This document shows, in pieces, positions 11,287 to 19,607 of a stretch of 64,000 nt of DNA. Origin of the DNA: Sulfuricystis thermophila (GTDB lineage: Bacteria; Pseudomonadota; Gammaproteobacteria; Burkholderiales; Rhodocyclaceae); the NCBI RefSeq assembly GCF_004323595.1, contig NZ_AP019373.1, forward strand, positions 1,488,001 through 1,552,000, given 5' to 3'. Under the pieces are notes generated by a model. It was not told the origin of the DNA and ran no database searches. It saw only the letters and a program-made list of their open reading frames with translations. Position 1 is the first letter of the stretch; every line of letters begins with the position of its first letter. The translations under genes and the position numbers were made by a program.

Positions 11287-12216
11287 TCACAGCGCCGCGG
11301 TCAGCTCCGGCACGGCCTGGAACAGATCGGCCACCAGCCCGTAGTCGGCCACCTGGAAGATCGGCGCGTCCGGATCCTTGTTGATCGCGACGATCACCTT
11401 GCTGTCCTTCATGCCGGCCAGATGCTGGATCGCGCCGGAAATGCCGATCGCGATGTAGAGCTGCGGCGCCACCACCTTGCCGGTCTGGCCGACCTGGTAG
11501 TCGTTCGGCACGAAGCCGGCGTCGACGGCGGCGCGTGAGGCGCCCAAGGCCGCGCCGAGCTTGTCGGCGAGCGGTTCGAGCAGCTTGTGGTAGTTCTCGC
11601 CGGAAGCCAGTCCGCGGCCACCGGAGACGATCACCTTGGCGGCGCCGAGCTCGGGCCGCGCCGACTTTGTCAGCTCGCGGCCGACCAGCTTGGAGAGCCC
11701 CAGATCGGGGCCGGCCGGGATGTTCTCGATGGCCGCGGCGCCCCCCTGCCCGACGGCGTCGAAGGCGGTGGTGCGCACGGTGATCACCTTCACCGGATCG
11801 GCGGATTTCACCGTCGCCAGCGCATTGCCGGCATAAATCGGCCGCACGAAGGTGTCAGGATTTTCGACAGCGCAGATCTCGGAAATCTGCGCCACGTCGA
11901 GCAATGCGGCGACGCGCGGCAGCAGGTTCTTGCCGAAGGTGGTCGCCGGCGCGAGGATGTGCGTGTAGCCGGCGGCATTGGCATGGATCAGCGCGGCGAG
12001 GTTCTCGGCGGTCTGTTCGGCGTAATGCGCGGCATCGGCGCATTTCACCTTCGCCACCCCCGCAAGCTGGGCGGCGGCCTGGGCAACGGCGGCGCAGCCG
12101 CTGCCGGCGACGAGGACATGGATCTCGCCGCCGATCTTCTGCGCGGCGGCGACGGTGTTGAGCGTAGCCGCCTTCAGCGCGGCGTTGTCGTGTTCGGCGA
12201 TGACGAGTATGGCCAT
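11287..12216 (-). CDS. etfA: Electron transfer flavoprotein alpha subunit
   Basis: FAD-binding subunit of the heterodimeric ETF that collects electrons from acyl-CoA and related dehydrogenases. The 309 residues show the N-terminal nucleotide-binding-like domain and the conserved C-terminal FAD domain, with [48 protein letters not shown] and [10 protein letters not shown]. The start lies 2 nt after the etfB stop. Order etfB-etfA is standard. Confidence 0.97.
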   Translation of the reverse strand: MAILVIAEHDNAALKAATLNTVAAAQKIGGEIHVLVAGSGCAAVAQAAAQLAGVAKVKCADAAHYAEQTAENLAALIHANAAGYTHILAPATTFGKNLLPRVAALLDVAQISEICAVENPDTFVRPIYAGNALATVKSADPVKVITVRTTAFDAVGQGGAAAIENIPAGPDLGLSKLVGRELTKSARPELGAAKVIVSGGRGLASGENYHKLLEPLADKLGAALGASRAAVDAGFVPNDYQVGQTGKVVAPQLYIAIGISGAIQHLAGMKDSKVIVAINKDPDAPIFQVADYGLVADLFQAVPELTAAL

Positions 12217-12218
12217 GA

Positions 12219-12980
12219 TCAGATCACCTTCGCTTCGTTCTTGAGTTTGGCGACGAGTTCGGCGACGTCGGCCACCTTGACGCCGGCCTGGCGCTTCGGC
12301 GGTTCGACGACTTTCAGCGTCGTCAGGCGCGGCGCGATGTCGACGCCGAGGTCGGTGGGCTTCATCACATCCAGCGGCTTCTTCTTCGCCTTCATGATGT
12401 TCGGCAGTGTCGCATAGCGCGGCTCGTTGAGGCGCAGGTCGGTGGTCACCACCGCCGGCAGCTTGAACGACAGCGTTTCCAGGCCGCCGTCGATCTCACG
12501 CGTCACCTGCGCGCGGCCGTCGGCGATCACCACCTTCGAGGCAAAGGTCGCCTGCGGCCAGCCCAAGAGCGCGGCGAGCATCTGGCCGGTCTGGTTGGCG
12601 TCGTCGTCGATCGCCTGCTTGCCGAGGATCACCAGCCCGGGCTGTTCCTTGTCGCAAACGGCCTTGAGCAACTTGGCGACCGCCAGCGACTGCAGCGCTT
12701 CGGCCTGCGCCGCATCGGTCTCGACGAGGATCGCCCGGTCGGCGCCGAGCGCCAGCGCGGTGCGTAGCTGTTCCTGGCAGACCGCCGCGCCGCAGGAAAC
12801 GGCGACCACTTCGCTGGCGATGCCCGCCTCTTTCATGCGCACGGCTTCTTCCACCGCGATTTCATCGAAGGGGTTGAGCGCCATCTTGACGCCGGCGAGT
12901 TCGACGCCGCTCTGATCGGCCTTGACGCGCACCTTGACGTTGTAATCGATCACCCGTTTGACGGGCACCAGAACTTTCAT
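12219..12980 (-). CDS. etfB: Electron transfer flavoprotein beta subunit
   Basis: AMP-binding subunit of ETF. The 253 residues begin [20 protein letters not shown] and include [16 protein letters not shown] and the conserved [28 protein letters not shown] signature, as well as [10 protein letters not shown]. The length is typical (about 250). It starts the etfBA-CbiM-like transcription unit. The 107-bp gap to uvrB contains one dispersed repeat copy and no clear promoter that I could fix. Confidence 0.97.
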   Translation of the reverse strand: MKVLVPVKRVIDYNVKVRVKADQSGVELAGVKMALNPFDEIAVEEAVRMKEAGIASEVVAVSCGAAVCQEQLRTALALGADRAILVETDAAQAEALQSLAVAKLLKAVCDKEQPGLVILGKQAIDDDANQTGQMLAALLGWPQATFASKVVIADGRAQVTREIDGGLETLSFKLPAVVTTDLRLNEPRYATLPNIMKAKKKPLDVMKPTDLGVDIAPRLTTLKVVEPPKRQAGVKVADVAELVAKLKNEAKVI

Positions 12981-13087
12981 GAAGGGCTCCTTGGAATCGG
13001 TTGCAGAGATTCTACGACCGCGAATCTAGCCTGCGGGAATCGCCGCCGTTGTCGCCGGCAAGACAATCACGAGAGGGTGCCGTCCCG

Positions 13088-15166
<2,079 letters not shown>

Positions 15167-15180
15167 TGGAAACTTCTATG

Positions 15181-15206
15181 AAAACTCGGCGCTGGCGGGA
15201 CGGCAC
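15181..15206 (+). repeat. 26-bp dispersed repeat, copy 5
   Basis: Perfect core, located in the divergent gap between uvrB and the aminotransferase gene. Confidence 0.85.
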
Positions 15207-15259
15207 GATCCGGTATTATGGCGCTTTTGTCTTTCTACCCTTTCCGGAGCCTTGTCCCA

Positions 15260-16462
15260 ATGAGCACGTCCCTCTTCGCCAATGTCGAAATGGCCCCCCG
15301 CGATCCGATCCTGGGCCTCAACGAAGCCTTCAATGCCGAAACCAATCCGAACAAGGTAAACCTCGGTGTCGGGGTTTATTTCGGCGACGATGGCAAGATT
15401 CCGCTGCTCGCCTGCGTCAAACAGGCCGAAAAAGCCCGCCTCGAAGCCCAGCCGCCGCGCGGCTACCAGCCGATCGAAGGCACACCCGCCTACAACGGCG
15501 CCGTGCAAAACCTGCTCTTCGGCAAAGATTCCGAATTGCTCGCTGCCGGCCGCGCCGTCACCTGCCAATGTTTGGGCGGCACGGGCGCGCTCAAGGTCGG
15601 CGCCGATTATCTCAAGCGCTTGTTGCCCGACGCCACCGTCTACATCTCCGATCCGAGTTGGGAAAACCACCGCGCACTGTTCGAGGCCGCTGGCTTTCCG
15701 GTCAAGGAATACGCCTATTACGACCCGGCGACGCGCGGCGTGAATTTCGCCGGCATGAAGGCAGCTTTGCTGGCCATGCCCGCCCGCAGCATCGTCGTGC
15801 TGCATGCCTGCTGCCACAACCCGACCGGCGCCGACCTGACGCTCGAACAGTGGAAGGAAATCGTCGCCGCGATCAAGGAGCGAGATCTGGTCGCCTTCAT
15901 CGACATGGCCTACCAGGGGTTCGCCGATGGCATCAAGGAAGACGCCGCCGCGCTGGATCTCTTTGCCGCCTCGGGCCTGCAGTTCTTCGTCTCCAGCTCG
16001 TTCTCGAAGTCCTTCTCGCTCTATGGCGAACGCGTCGGCGCGCTGACCATCGTCACCGCGAACAAAGACGAATCCGCCCGCGTGCTCTCACAGGTCAAGC
16101 GCGTGATCCGCACCAATTACTCGAACCCGCCCACCCACGGCGGCGCCATCGTCGCGGCCTGCCTCTCCAGCCCCGAGCTGCGCCAGATGTGGGAAGACGA
16201 ACTCGCCGGCATGCGCAACCGCATCCGCACCATGCGCACGAGCCTGGTCGAGAAGCTCGCCACCAACGGCGCCAAGGGTTTCGAATTCATCAATGTGCAG
16301 CGCGGCATGTTCTCCTACACGGGTCTTTCCGCCGCACAGGTCGAGCGGCTCAAGAGCGAATTCGGCATCTACGCCGTCTCGACCGGCCGCATCTGCGTCG
16401 CGGCGCTCAACACCCGCAACATCGAGTACGTCGCCAAGGCGATCGCCGCCGTGATCCAATGA
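15260..16462 (+). CDS. Aromatic/aspartate aminotransferase (class I, PLP)
   Basis: Transfers amino groups between aspartate or aromatic amino acids and 2-oxoglutarate. The 400 residues begin FANVEMAPRDPILGLNEAF, the N terminus of AspC/TyrB enzymes. SSSFSKSFSLYGERVGAL contains the PLP-binding Lys. CCHNPTGADLT is the Asn/Pro loop, and TGRICVAALN near the C terminus carries the carboxylate-binding Arg. ATG 15260 has a GGAG ribosome-binding site 10 nt upstream. AspC and TyrB cannot be separated by eye. A tRNA-Val locus follows 22 nt after the stop. Confidence 0.93.
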   Translation: MSTSLFANVEMAPRDPILGLNEAFNAETNPNKVNLGVGVYFGDDGKIPLLACVKQAEKARLEAQPPRGYQPIEGTPAYNGAVQNLLFGKDSELLAAGRAVTCQCLGGTGALKVGADYLKRLLPDATVYISDPSWENHRALFEAAGFPVKEYAYYDPATRGVNFAGMKAALLAMPARSIVVLHACCHNPTGADLTLEQWKEIVAAIKERDLVAFIDMAYQGFADGIKEDAAALDLFAASGLQFFVSSSFSKSFSLYGERVGALTIVTANKDESARVLSQVKRVIRTNYSNPPTHGGAIVAACLSSPELRQMWEDELAGMRNRIRTMRTSLVEKLATNGAKGFEFINVQRGMFSYTGLSAAQVERLKSEFGIYAVSTGRICVAALNTRNIEYVAKAIAAVIQ

Positions 16463-16465
16463 GGT

Positions 16466-16471
16466 TATAAT
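16466..16471 (+). promoter_or_regulatory. -10 box of the tRNA-Val locus
   Basis: Perfect TATAAT ending 13 nt before the tRNA 5' half. No convincing -35. In the present arrangement it would transcribe the broken half-tRNA and then the complete element-borne tRNA-Val. Confidence 0.6.
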
Positions 16472-16484
16472 GCATGCCTCTATC

Positions 16485-16526
16485 GGGCGGTTAGCTCAGC
16501 GGTAGAGCACTGCCTTCACACGGCAG
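16485..16526 (+). pseudogene. 5' half of host tRNA-Val(CAC), split by integration
   Basis: Carries the acceptor 5' strand (GGGCGGT), D arm and a full anticodon arm CTGCC-TTCACAC-GGCAG (anticodon CAC), but no variable loop, T arm or acceptor 3' strand. These missing 33 nt are found at 25417-25449. Joining the two halves gives an intact 75-nt tRNA whose arms all pair. Confidence 0.9.
16513..16526 (+). other. attL core
   Basis: 14-nt direct repeat CCTTCACACGGCAG, identical to 25403-25416. It covers the 3' side of the anticodon stem and the loop, the usual crossover site of tRNA-targeting tyrosine recombinases. Together with element bases to 16530 it forms a perfect 9-bp palindromic stem AGCACTGCC/GGCAGTGCT. 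Confidence 0.85.
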
Positions 16527-16540
16527 TGCTAAATGGAAGT

Positions 16541-16615
16541 GGGCGGTTAACTCAGCGGTAGAGTGCCACCTTCACACGGTGGAAGTCACTGGTTCGATCC
16601 CAGTACCGCCCACCA
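16541..16615 (+). tRNA. tRNA-Val (anticodon CAC), element-borne, complete
   Basis: 75 nt including encoded CCA. Acceptor GGGCGGT/ACCGCCC, D arm CTCAGCGGTAGAG, anticodon stem CCACC/GGTGG with loop TTCACAC, T arm CTGGTTCGATCCCAG. Its anticodon stem differs from that of the split host gene (CTGCC/GGCAG), so it is a different allele brought by the element, not a duplication of the target. It lies 14 nt inside attL and should be expressed from the host tRNA promoter, replacing the destroyed gene. Confidence 0.95.
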
Positions 16616-16630
16616 CTTCCAAGGTTTCAG

Positions 16631-16648
16631 GGTTAGCATTCGCTAACC
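16631..16648 (+). terminator. Hairpin after tRNA-Val
   Basis: Perfect 7-bp stem GGTTAGC/GCTAACC with ATTC loop followed by TTT. It could terminate tRNA transcription ahead of the integrase gene. Confidence 0.5.
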
Positions 16649-16695
16649 TTTGGTAGCACGATAGTTTGGGGTTCATGCTTGGGGCAGGCATCTTT

Positions 16696-16706
16696 TGCAC
16701 AGTGCA
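16696..16706. promoter_or_regulatory. Palindrome before integrase gene
   Basis: TGCAC-A-GTGCA, a perfect dyad directly upstream of the AAGGAG ribosome-binding site of the integrase gene; a possible operator, inferred only from symmetry. Confidence 0.35.
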
Positions 16707-16721
16707 CAAGGAGCCTGAAGA

Positions 16722-17612
16722 ATGCGTCCCAAAATCGATCTGCGCCTGGCGATGGCGCATGTAACTGAACATATCGCCGCCGAAATGACCTTCGCCGAAT
16801 TGGTGAAGGCTTACTGCGCCGTGCAGTTCGACGGCGCGGATTTGCGTCTGCGCAAGTGGGTTGAGGCCTTCGGCCCCGAATCCGCGTGGTCGCTATCGAC
16901 CCGCCAGATCAGCCTCGCCGCCGAGGCGATGCTGCAATCCGGCCTCTACAAGGCCTCCACGATCAATCGCGACACCAGCACCCTCGGCACGGTCTTCAAG
17001 TGGGCCATCCGCCGCCACCTGGCCCCGGTCGGTTTCGTCTCGCCGACCATCGGCCTGCAGCGCTATGAAGAGGCGATCCGTCGCGTCGAGCTCAATGACG
17101 AAGAGGTTGCCAAGCTGATCGATGGCGCCAAGGCCTTCAAGGATAGGCGCTTCGCCGCCTTCGTGCGGCTGGTGATCGAAACCGGCGCGCGGCGCAGCGA
17201 GATCCTCAATCGCCGCTGGGCGGAAGTGGATCTCGACAAGCGCACCGTCGAAGTGCTCGACACCAAGACCGGCAAGCCGCGGATGCTGTTTTTCAGCGAA
17301 AGCACGGCCGCCTTGATGAAGCGCATCTGGCCCAAGCAACCGCCCGGCGAACTGCTGTTCGAGAGTACCCGCGTCAAGGGGCAGCCGATCAATTACCGCA
17401 ACCAGTGGGCGGCGCTGACAACATCCATCGGGCGCGCCGATCTGCATCTGCATGACCTGCGCCACCATCGCGCGGCCGAGTTGCTTAAGAGCGGCGCCAC
17501 CATTGCCGTCGCCGCCCAGGTACTCGGGCATTCCAGCCTGATTTTGCAGCGCCGCTACGGTCATCTTGAAACGAAAACCTTGCGCGCCGCGACGGAGGCA
17601 TCATGGAACTAA
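16722..17612 (+). CDS. int: Tyrosine recombinase/integrase of the satellite
   Basis: Site-specific recombinase expected to integrate and excise the element at tRNA-Val. The 296 residues have an N-terminal SAM-like core-binding domain (about 20-110) and a catalytic domain. Catalytic residues are visible as R157 in TGARRSEIL, H244-x-x-R247 in HDLRHHR, H270 in LGHSS, and the nucleophile Y279 in RRYGHL. It is short, without an obvious arm-binding domain. The ATG follows AAGGAG by 9 nt. Position next to attL is typical. The next small gene overlaps its end by 10 nt. Confidence 0.93.
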   Translation: MRPKIDLRLAMAHVTEHIAAEMTFAELVKAYCAVQFDGADLRLRKWVEAFGPESAWSLSTRQISLAAEAMLQSGLYKASTINRDTSTLGTVFKWAIRRHLAPVGFVSPTIGLQRYEEAIRRVELNDEEVAKLIDGAKAFKDRRFAAFVRLVIETGARRSEILNRRWAEVDLDKRTVEVLDTKTGKPRMLFFSESTAALMKRIWPKQPPGELLFESTRVKGQPINYRNQWAALTTSIGRADLHLHDLRHHRAAELLKSGATIAVAAQVLGHSSLILQRRYGHLETKTLRAATEASWN

Positions 17613-17821
17613 CCTTACGCGAACAAAGGCTGTTGGTTGCTTTCCGGGAACGCTCTGCAGGCACCCAAAAGGTCATTGAGGACGTTGCGGTTCATATGAT
17701 GGGACACAACCGCCGCGTGGCAGCAAAAAATGATTTGATCGCCCTCGATGCAGCGGCTACCAAGCGCAAGCTTGGTAGCCGTGCTTTGCCGTGTCAAGTA
17801 AGGGAGGCATCATGGCAATGA
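17603..17821 (+). CDS. Hypothetical satellite protein (72 aa)
   Basis: Not recognised. 72 residues, Arg/Ala-rich, with a helical N-terminal half (LTLREQRLLVAFRERSAGTQKVIEDVAVHM). Strong GGAGG ribosome-binding site in the same GGAGGCATCATGG context that precedes the next gene, and it overlaps both neighbours by 10 nt. This translational coupling argues that it is a real gene. It could be a small DNA-binding or excision protein, but no helix-turn-helix can be claimed. Confidence 0.6.
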   Translation: MELTLREQRLLVAFRERSAGTQKVIEDVAVHMMGHNRRVAAKNDLIALDAAATKRKLGSRALPCQVREASWQ

Positions 17822-18333
17822 CATTGTATGAAGCCAAAAAGATCGTCGGCGAAGGATCGGCAGAGGTCTATCTGCAGCGCTTTATCGAGAAAACCTTGAA
17901 AGCACATCATGCGGGACTGATCGATGGCGCGGCGCTAGCACCGGAAGCCGACGATGCGTGTATCGCGGCGGTTTGTCTCGCGATGGTGCTGGATGAGCCG
18001 GGCGTCCGGAAAGCGCTCAATCTCAAGCGCCTGCCGCGCGGTCGGGCGTTCGATCCCTGGGAATTGGCGGCGCGCTCTGGCATGCGCGCCATGCATACGG
18101 CTTTGCGATACCGCCTGGGCTTGATTGACCAGTCTGCCGCTCTGAACGAGCTGGCGAACGCGTGTGAGGATGTTTACGGCCGGCAGCCAAAGGACGACAA
18201 GACCATCGCCAGCATGTTGCAAGAACTGGTTGGCGAGGCTGACGCGGATATCGAGAGGGCTGGCGCCGGGGTACTGGTCGAGATCGAAGAAATCATGAAA
18301 CGTTGGACAAGGGGGCGGGAAAATGATCGATAA
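17812..18333 (+). CDS. Hypothetical satellite protein (173 aa)
   Basis: Not recognised. Start ATG 17812 was chosen because it sits 5 nt after AGGGAGG; an earlier in-frame start has no ribosome-binding site. The product MAMTLYEAKKIVGEGSAEVYLQ is predicted mostly alpha-helical, with an Ala/Leu-rich centre and an acidic C-terminal part (VGEADADIERAGAGVLVEIEEIM). No transmembrane segment or Cys/His cluster. It overlaps the upstream gene by 10 nt and the downstream gene by 11 nt. Confidence 0.65.
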   Translation: MAMTLYEAKKIVGEGSAEVYLQRFIEKTLKAHHAGLIDGAALAPEADDACIAAVCLAMVLDEPGVRKALNLKRLPRGRAFDPWELAARSGMRAMHTALRYRLGLIDQSAALNELANACEDVYGRQPKDDKTIASMLQELVGEADADIERAGAGVLVEIEEIMKRWTRGRENDR

Positions 18334-18568
18334 CTTCTTCGCCAAGATGAGCAAGCCGGAAATCCGCAAGCTAATCTTGGAGCAAATCGAAGGCCGACCC
18401 CTATGGCAAGGTTTGCTTGAAGAAAGCAGCTTCCGATTTGATCCGTTCACCGAGAAGGCAATCGAGGACTGTTTCAGGCGGATTCGCGCCCTCGCCCGCA
18501 ATGGCGAATTGATCCGAAAAAACACACCAACCGCCAGCAAAGGCGTGGTGCTGCAATTTCGGGCTTGA
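18323..18568 (+). CDS. Hypothetical satellite protein (81 aa)
   Basis: Not recognised. MIDNFFAKMSKPEIRKLILEQ begins a short helical protein. Spacing of hydrophobic residues and the C-terminal stretch RIRALARNGELIRKNTPTASKGVVLQF resemble the beta-wing of a small winged-helix protein, but this is only an impression. It overlaps the upstream gene by 11 nt. It is followed by a 150-bp gap with a GC-rich hairpin (GGCGGACTTCGGTCCGCC, about 18588-18606). Confidence 0.6.
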   Translation: MIDNFFAKMSKPEIRKLILEQIEGRPLWQGLLEESSFRFDPFTEKAIEDCFRRIRALARNGELIRKNTPTASKGVVLQFRA

Positions 18569-18663
18569 TCCGGACGGCCGGCGGACTTCGGTCCGCCGTG
18601 GCACTACCTAAGACAGAAAGTAATCGCCGGGCATTTTGGTTTTATTGATCCAAGCAGCTAACT

Positions 18664-18716
18664 AACCTCTCCTTCGCGCCTGCCCCAAGCGTGATCGCTC
18701 AAGTTAAGGAGAGGTT
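18664..18716 (+). promoter_or_regulatory. SD-sequestering hairpin, copy 1
   Basis: Perfect 11-bp stem AACCTCTCCTT (18664-18674) / AAGGAGAGGTT (18706-18716). The right arm is the Shine-Dalgarno of the ATG at 18719. The loop contains CTGCCCCAAG and a small AGCG-TGAT-CGCT stem. Homologous to the hairpin at 18787-18840. Confidence 0.7.
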
Positions 18717-18718
18717 CG

Positions 18719-18886
18719 ATGAAAAACTCGCAAGCAATAGACCGGCGAAATTCTTCCGGTAACAATTTCGCAGCACCAAAACTACTCTCTCCTTCACTTA
18801 AGCGTCTGCCCCAAGACATGTTCAACCAAGTGAAGGAGAGTTTTGATGGGAATTTTTCAAACAACAGGATGGATACCGGCTTCTGA
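18719..18886 (+). CDS. Small satellite ORF (55 aa)
   Basis: MKNSQAIDRRNSSGNNFAAP is the start of a 55-residue basic, Asn/Ser-rich peptide, not recognised. It has an ideal AAGGAGAGG ribosome-binding site that is buried in a perfect hairpin, and spacing identical to that of the next gene (18846). It overlaps the first 41 nt of that gene. It may be a real small protein or a leader peptide whose translation opens the second hairpin inside it. Confidence 0.45.
   Translation: MKNSQAIDRRNSSGNNFAAPKLLSPSLKRLPQDMFNQVKESFDGNFSNNRMDTGF
18745..18771 (+). repeat. 27-bp hairpin repeat, copy A
   Basis: Stem GCGAAATT/AATTTCGC around a CTTCCGGTAAC loop. It is 23/27 identical to 23070-23096 elsewhere in the element. 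Confidence 0.65.
18787..18840 (+). promoter_or_regulatory. SD-sequestering hairpin, copy 2
   Basis: Perfect 13-bp stem CTCTCCTTCACTT (18787-18799) / AAGTGAAGGAGAG (18828-18840). The right arm holds the Shine-Dalgarno AAGGAGAG for the ATG at 18846. The loop shares CTGCCCCAAG with copy 1. Confidence 0.75.
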
Positions 18887-19235
18887 AGCCTGGTTTAATT
18901 TCGTCCGCGATCACCCAGAGTTCGGCGTCAAGCCGACCGAAAGTTCCTGGATTCACTTCCAGCGCACCCATGCGAAAGCCCTGATCGATGCCGACGTAAT
19001 ACGCCGCATCGCCTGGCGCGGTCGCATGCTGGCAGATACATCGCGCTTCGATACGGCGACGTTCAATCTGCTGACGACTGGCAGCGTTGAAGGAAGGAAT
19101 CGAACCGGGAGCGCTGCCCCTAAGATCGATTACGAAGGGCAGGCAAAAACCTTGCACGAAGCGGGTGATGGCCTTCGGCAGTTATTGGGTGGCAAACAGC
19201 CCGCCGCTCAGACTGTGGAGCCAAGCCATGACTAA
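18846..19235 (+). CDS. Hypothetical satellite protein (129 aa)
   Basis: Not recognised. MGIFQTTGWIPASEAWFNFV begins a 129-residue mixed protein, with a Trp-rich N terminus and WIHFQRTHAKALIDADVIRRIAWRGRML in the centre. It ends with a polar, probably disordered tail (KQPAAQTVEPSHD). ATG 18846 sits 6 nt from AAGGAGAG, which is part of a 13-bp hairpin. The next gene overlaps by 8 nt. Confidence 0.65.
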   Translation: MGIFQTTGWIPASEAWFNFVRDHPEFGVKPTESSWIHFQRTHAKALIDADVIRRIAWRGRMLADTSRFDTATFNLLTTGSVEGRNRTGSAAPKIDYEGQAKTLHEAGDGLRQLLGGKQPAAQTVEPSHD

Positions 19236-19446
19236 GCCCGCGAATGCGATCACCAAGCCGAAGAACCCCCCCGGCCTGGCACTGCGGCTGCTGCGTGACG
19301 TGTCTTTATCAGCGGCCGATTACGCTCAATGCGTAGTAGCTGGCGGCATCGCCTCAGTCCCTGCCCGGATCGCCAACGGGCGATTGGATGACGACCTCAA
19401 GGCGGCTTCCGAATTCCTCTCGAAAATCGACGGGGCGACATCATGA
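19228..19446 (+). CDS. Hypothetical satellite protein (72 aa)
   Basis: Not recognised. ATG 19228 has GGAG 9 nt upstream and overlaps the previous stop by 8 nt. The product MTKPANAITKPKNPPGLALR has a basic, Pro-rich N terminus and a helical C-terminal half (VSLSAADYAQCVVAGGIASVPARIANGRLDDDLKAASEFLSKI). The latter has the length and helix-turn-helix rhythm of small phage regulators, but no definite family can be named. Stop and next start overlap as ATGA. Confidence 0.55.
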   Translation: MTKPANAITKPKNPPGLALRLLRDVSLSAADYAQCVVAGGIASVPARIANGRLDDDLKAASEFLSKIDGATS

Positions 19447-19607
19447 GCAAGGGAAACCGCCGGCGCTTTTTTGTGGCTCTCGCGAATCGCAAACGCAATC
19501 CCGAATCGTGGTTCCCTGGGGTGCCGACCATGGCGGAAAAAGCGGGTAAGAACAGAGTGTGGACGAAACCGCCAAAACCCAAAGGTGGAAGGGGGCGCAA
19601 TGTCTGA
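19443..19607 (+). CDS. Small basic satellite protein (54 aa)
   Basis: MSKGNRRRFFVALANRKRNP begins a 54-residue protein that is very rich in Lys and Arg (about one third of residues) and ends GGRGRNV. It is joined by ATGA to the gene before and overlaps the primase start by 8 nt. A nucleic-acid-binding role is suggested by charge and by coupling to primase, but there is no motif. The length is too short for most gene finders. Confidence 0.5.
   Translation: MSKGNRRRFFVALANRKRNPESWFPGVPTMAEKAGKNRVWTKPPKPKGGRGRNV

Noticed and set aside
16485-16526. First copy of tRNA-Val read as a functional tandem gene
   Set aside because: It stops after the anticodon stem. The missing variable, T and acceptor parts are 8.9 kb away at 25417-25449.
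18658-18864. 68-residue minus-strand frame over the two satellite hairpins
   Set aside because: It arises from the inverted-repeat DNA itself; the only strand with ribosome-binding sites and coupled genes is plus.
19471-19599. N-terminal extension of the primase
   Set aside because: It overlaps a better-supported small basic ORF in another frame and shows no primase-like sequence before MSDLGIPE.
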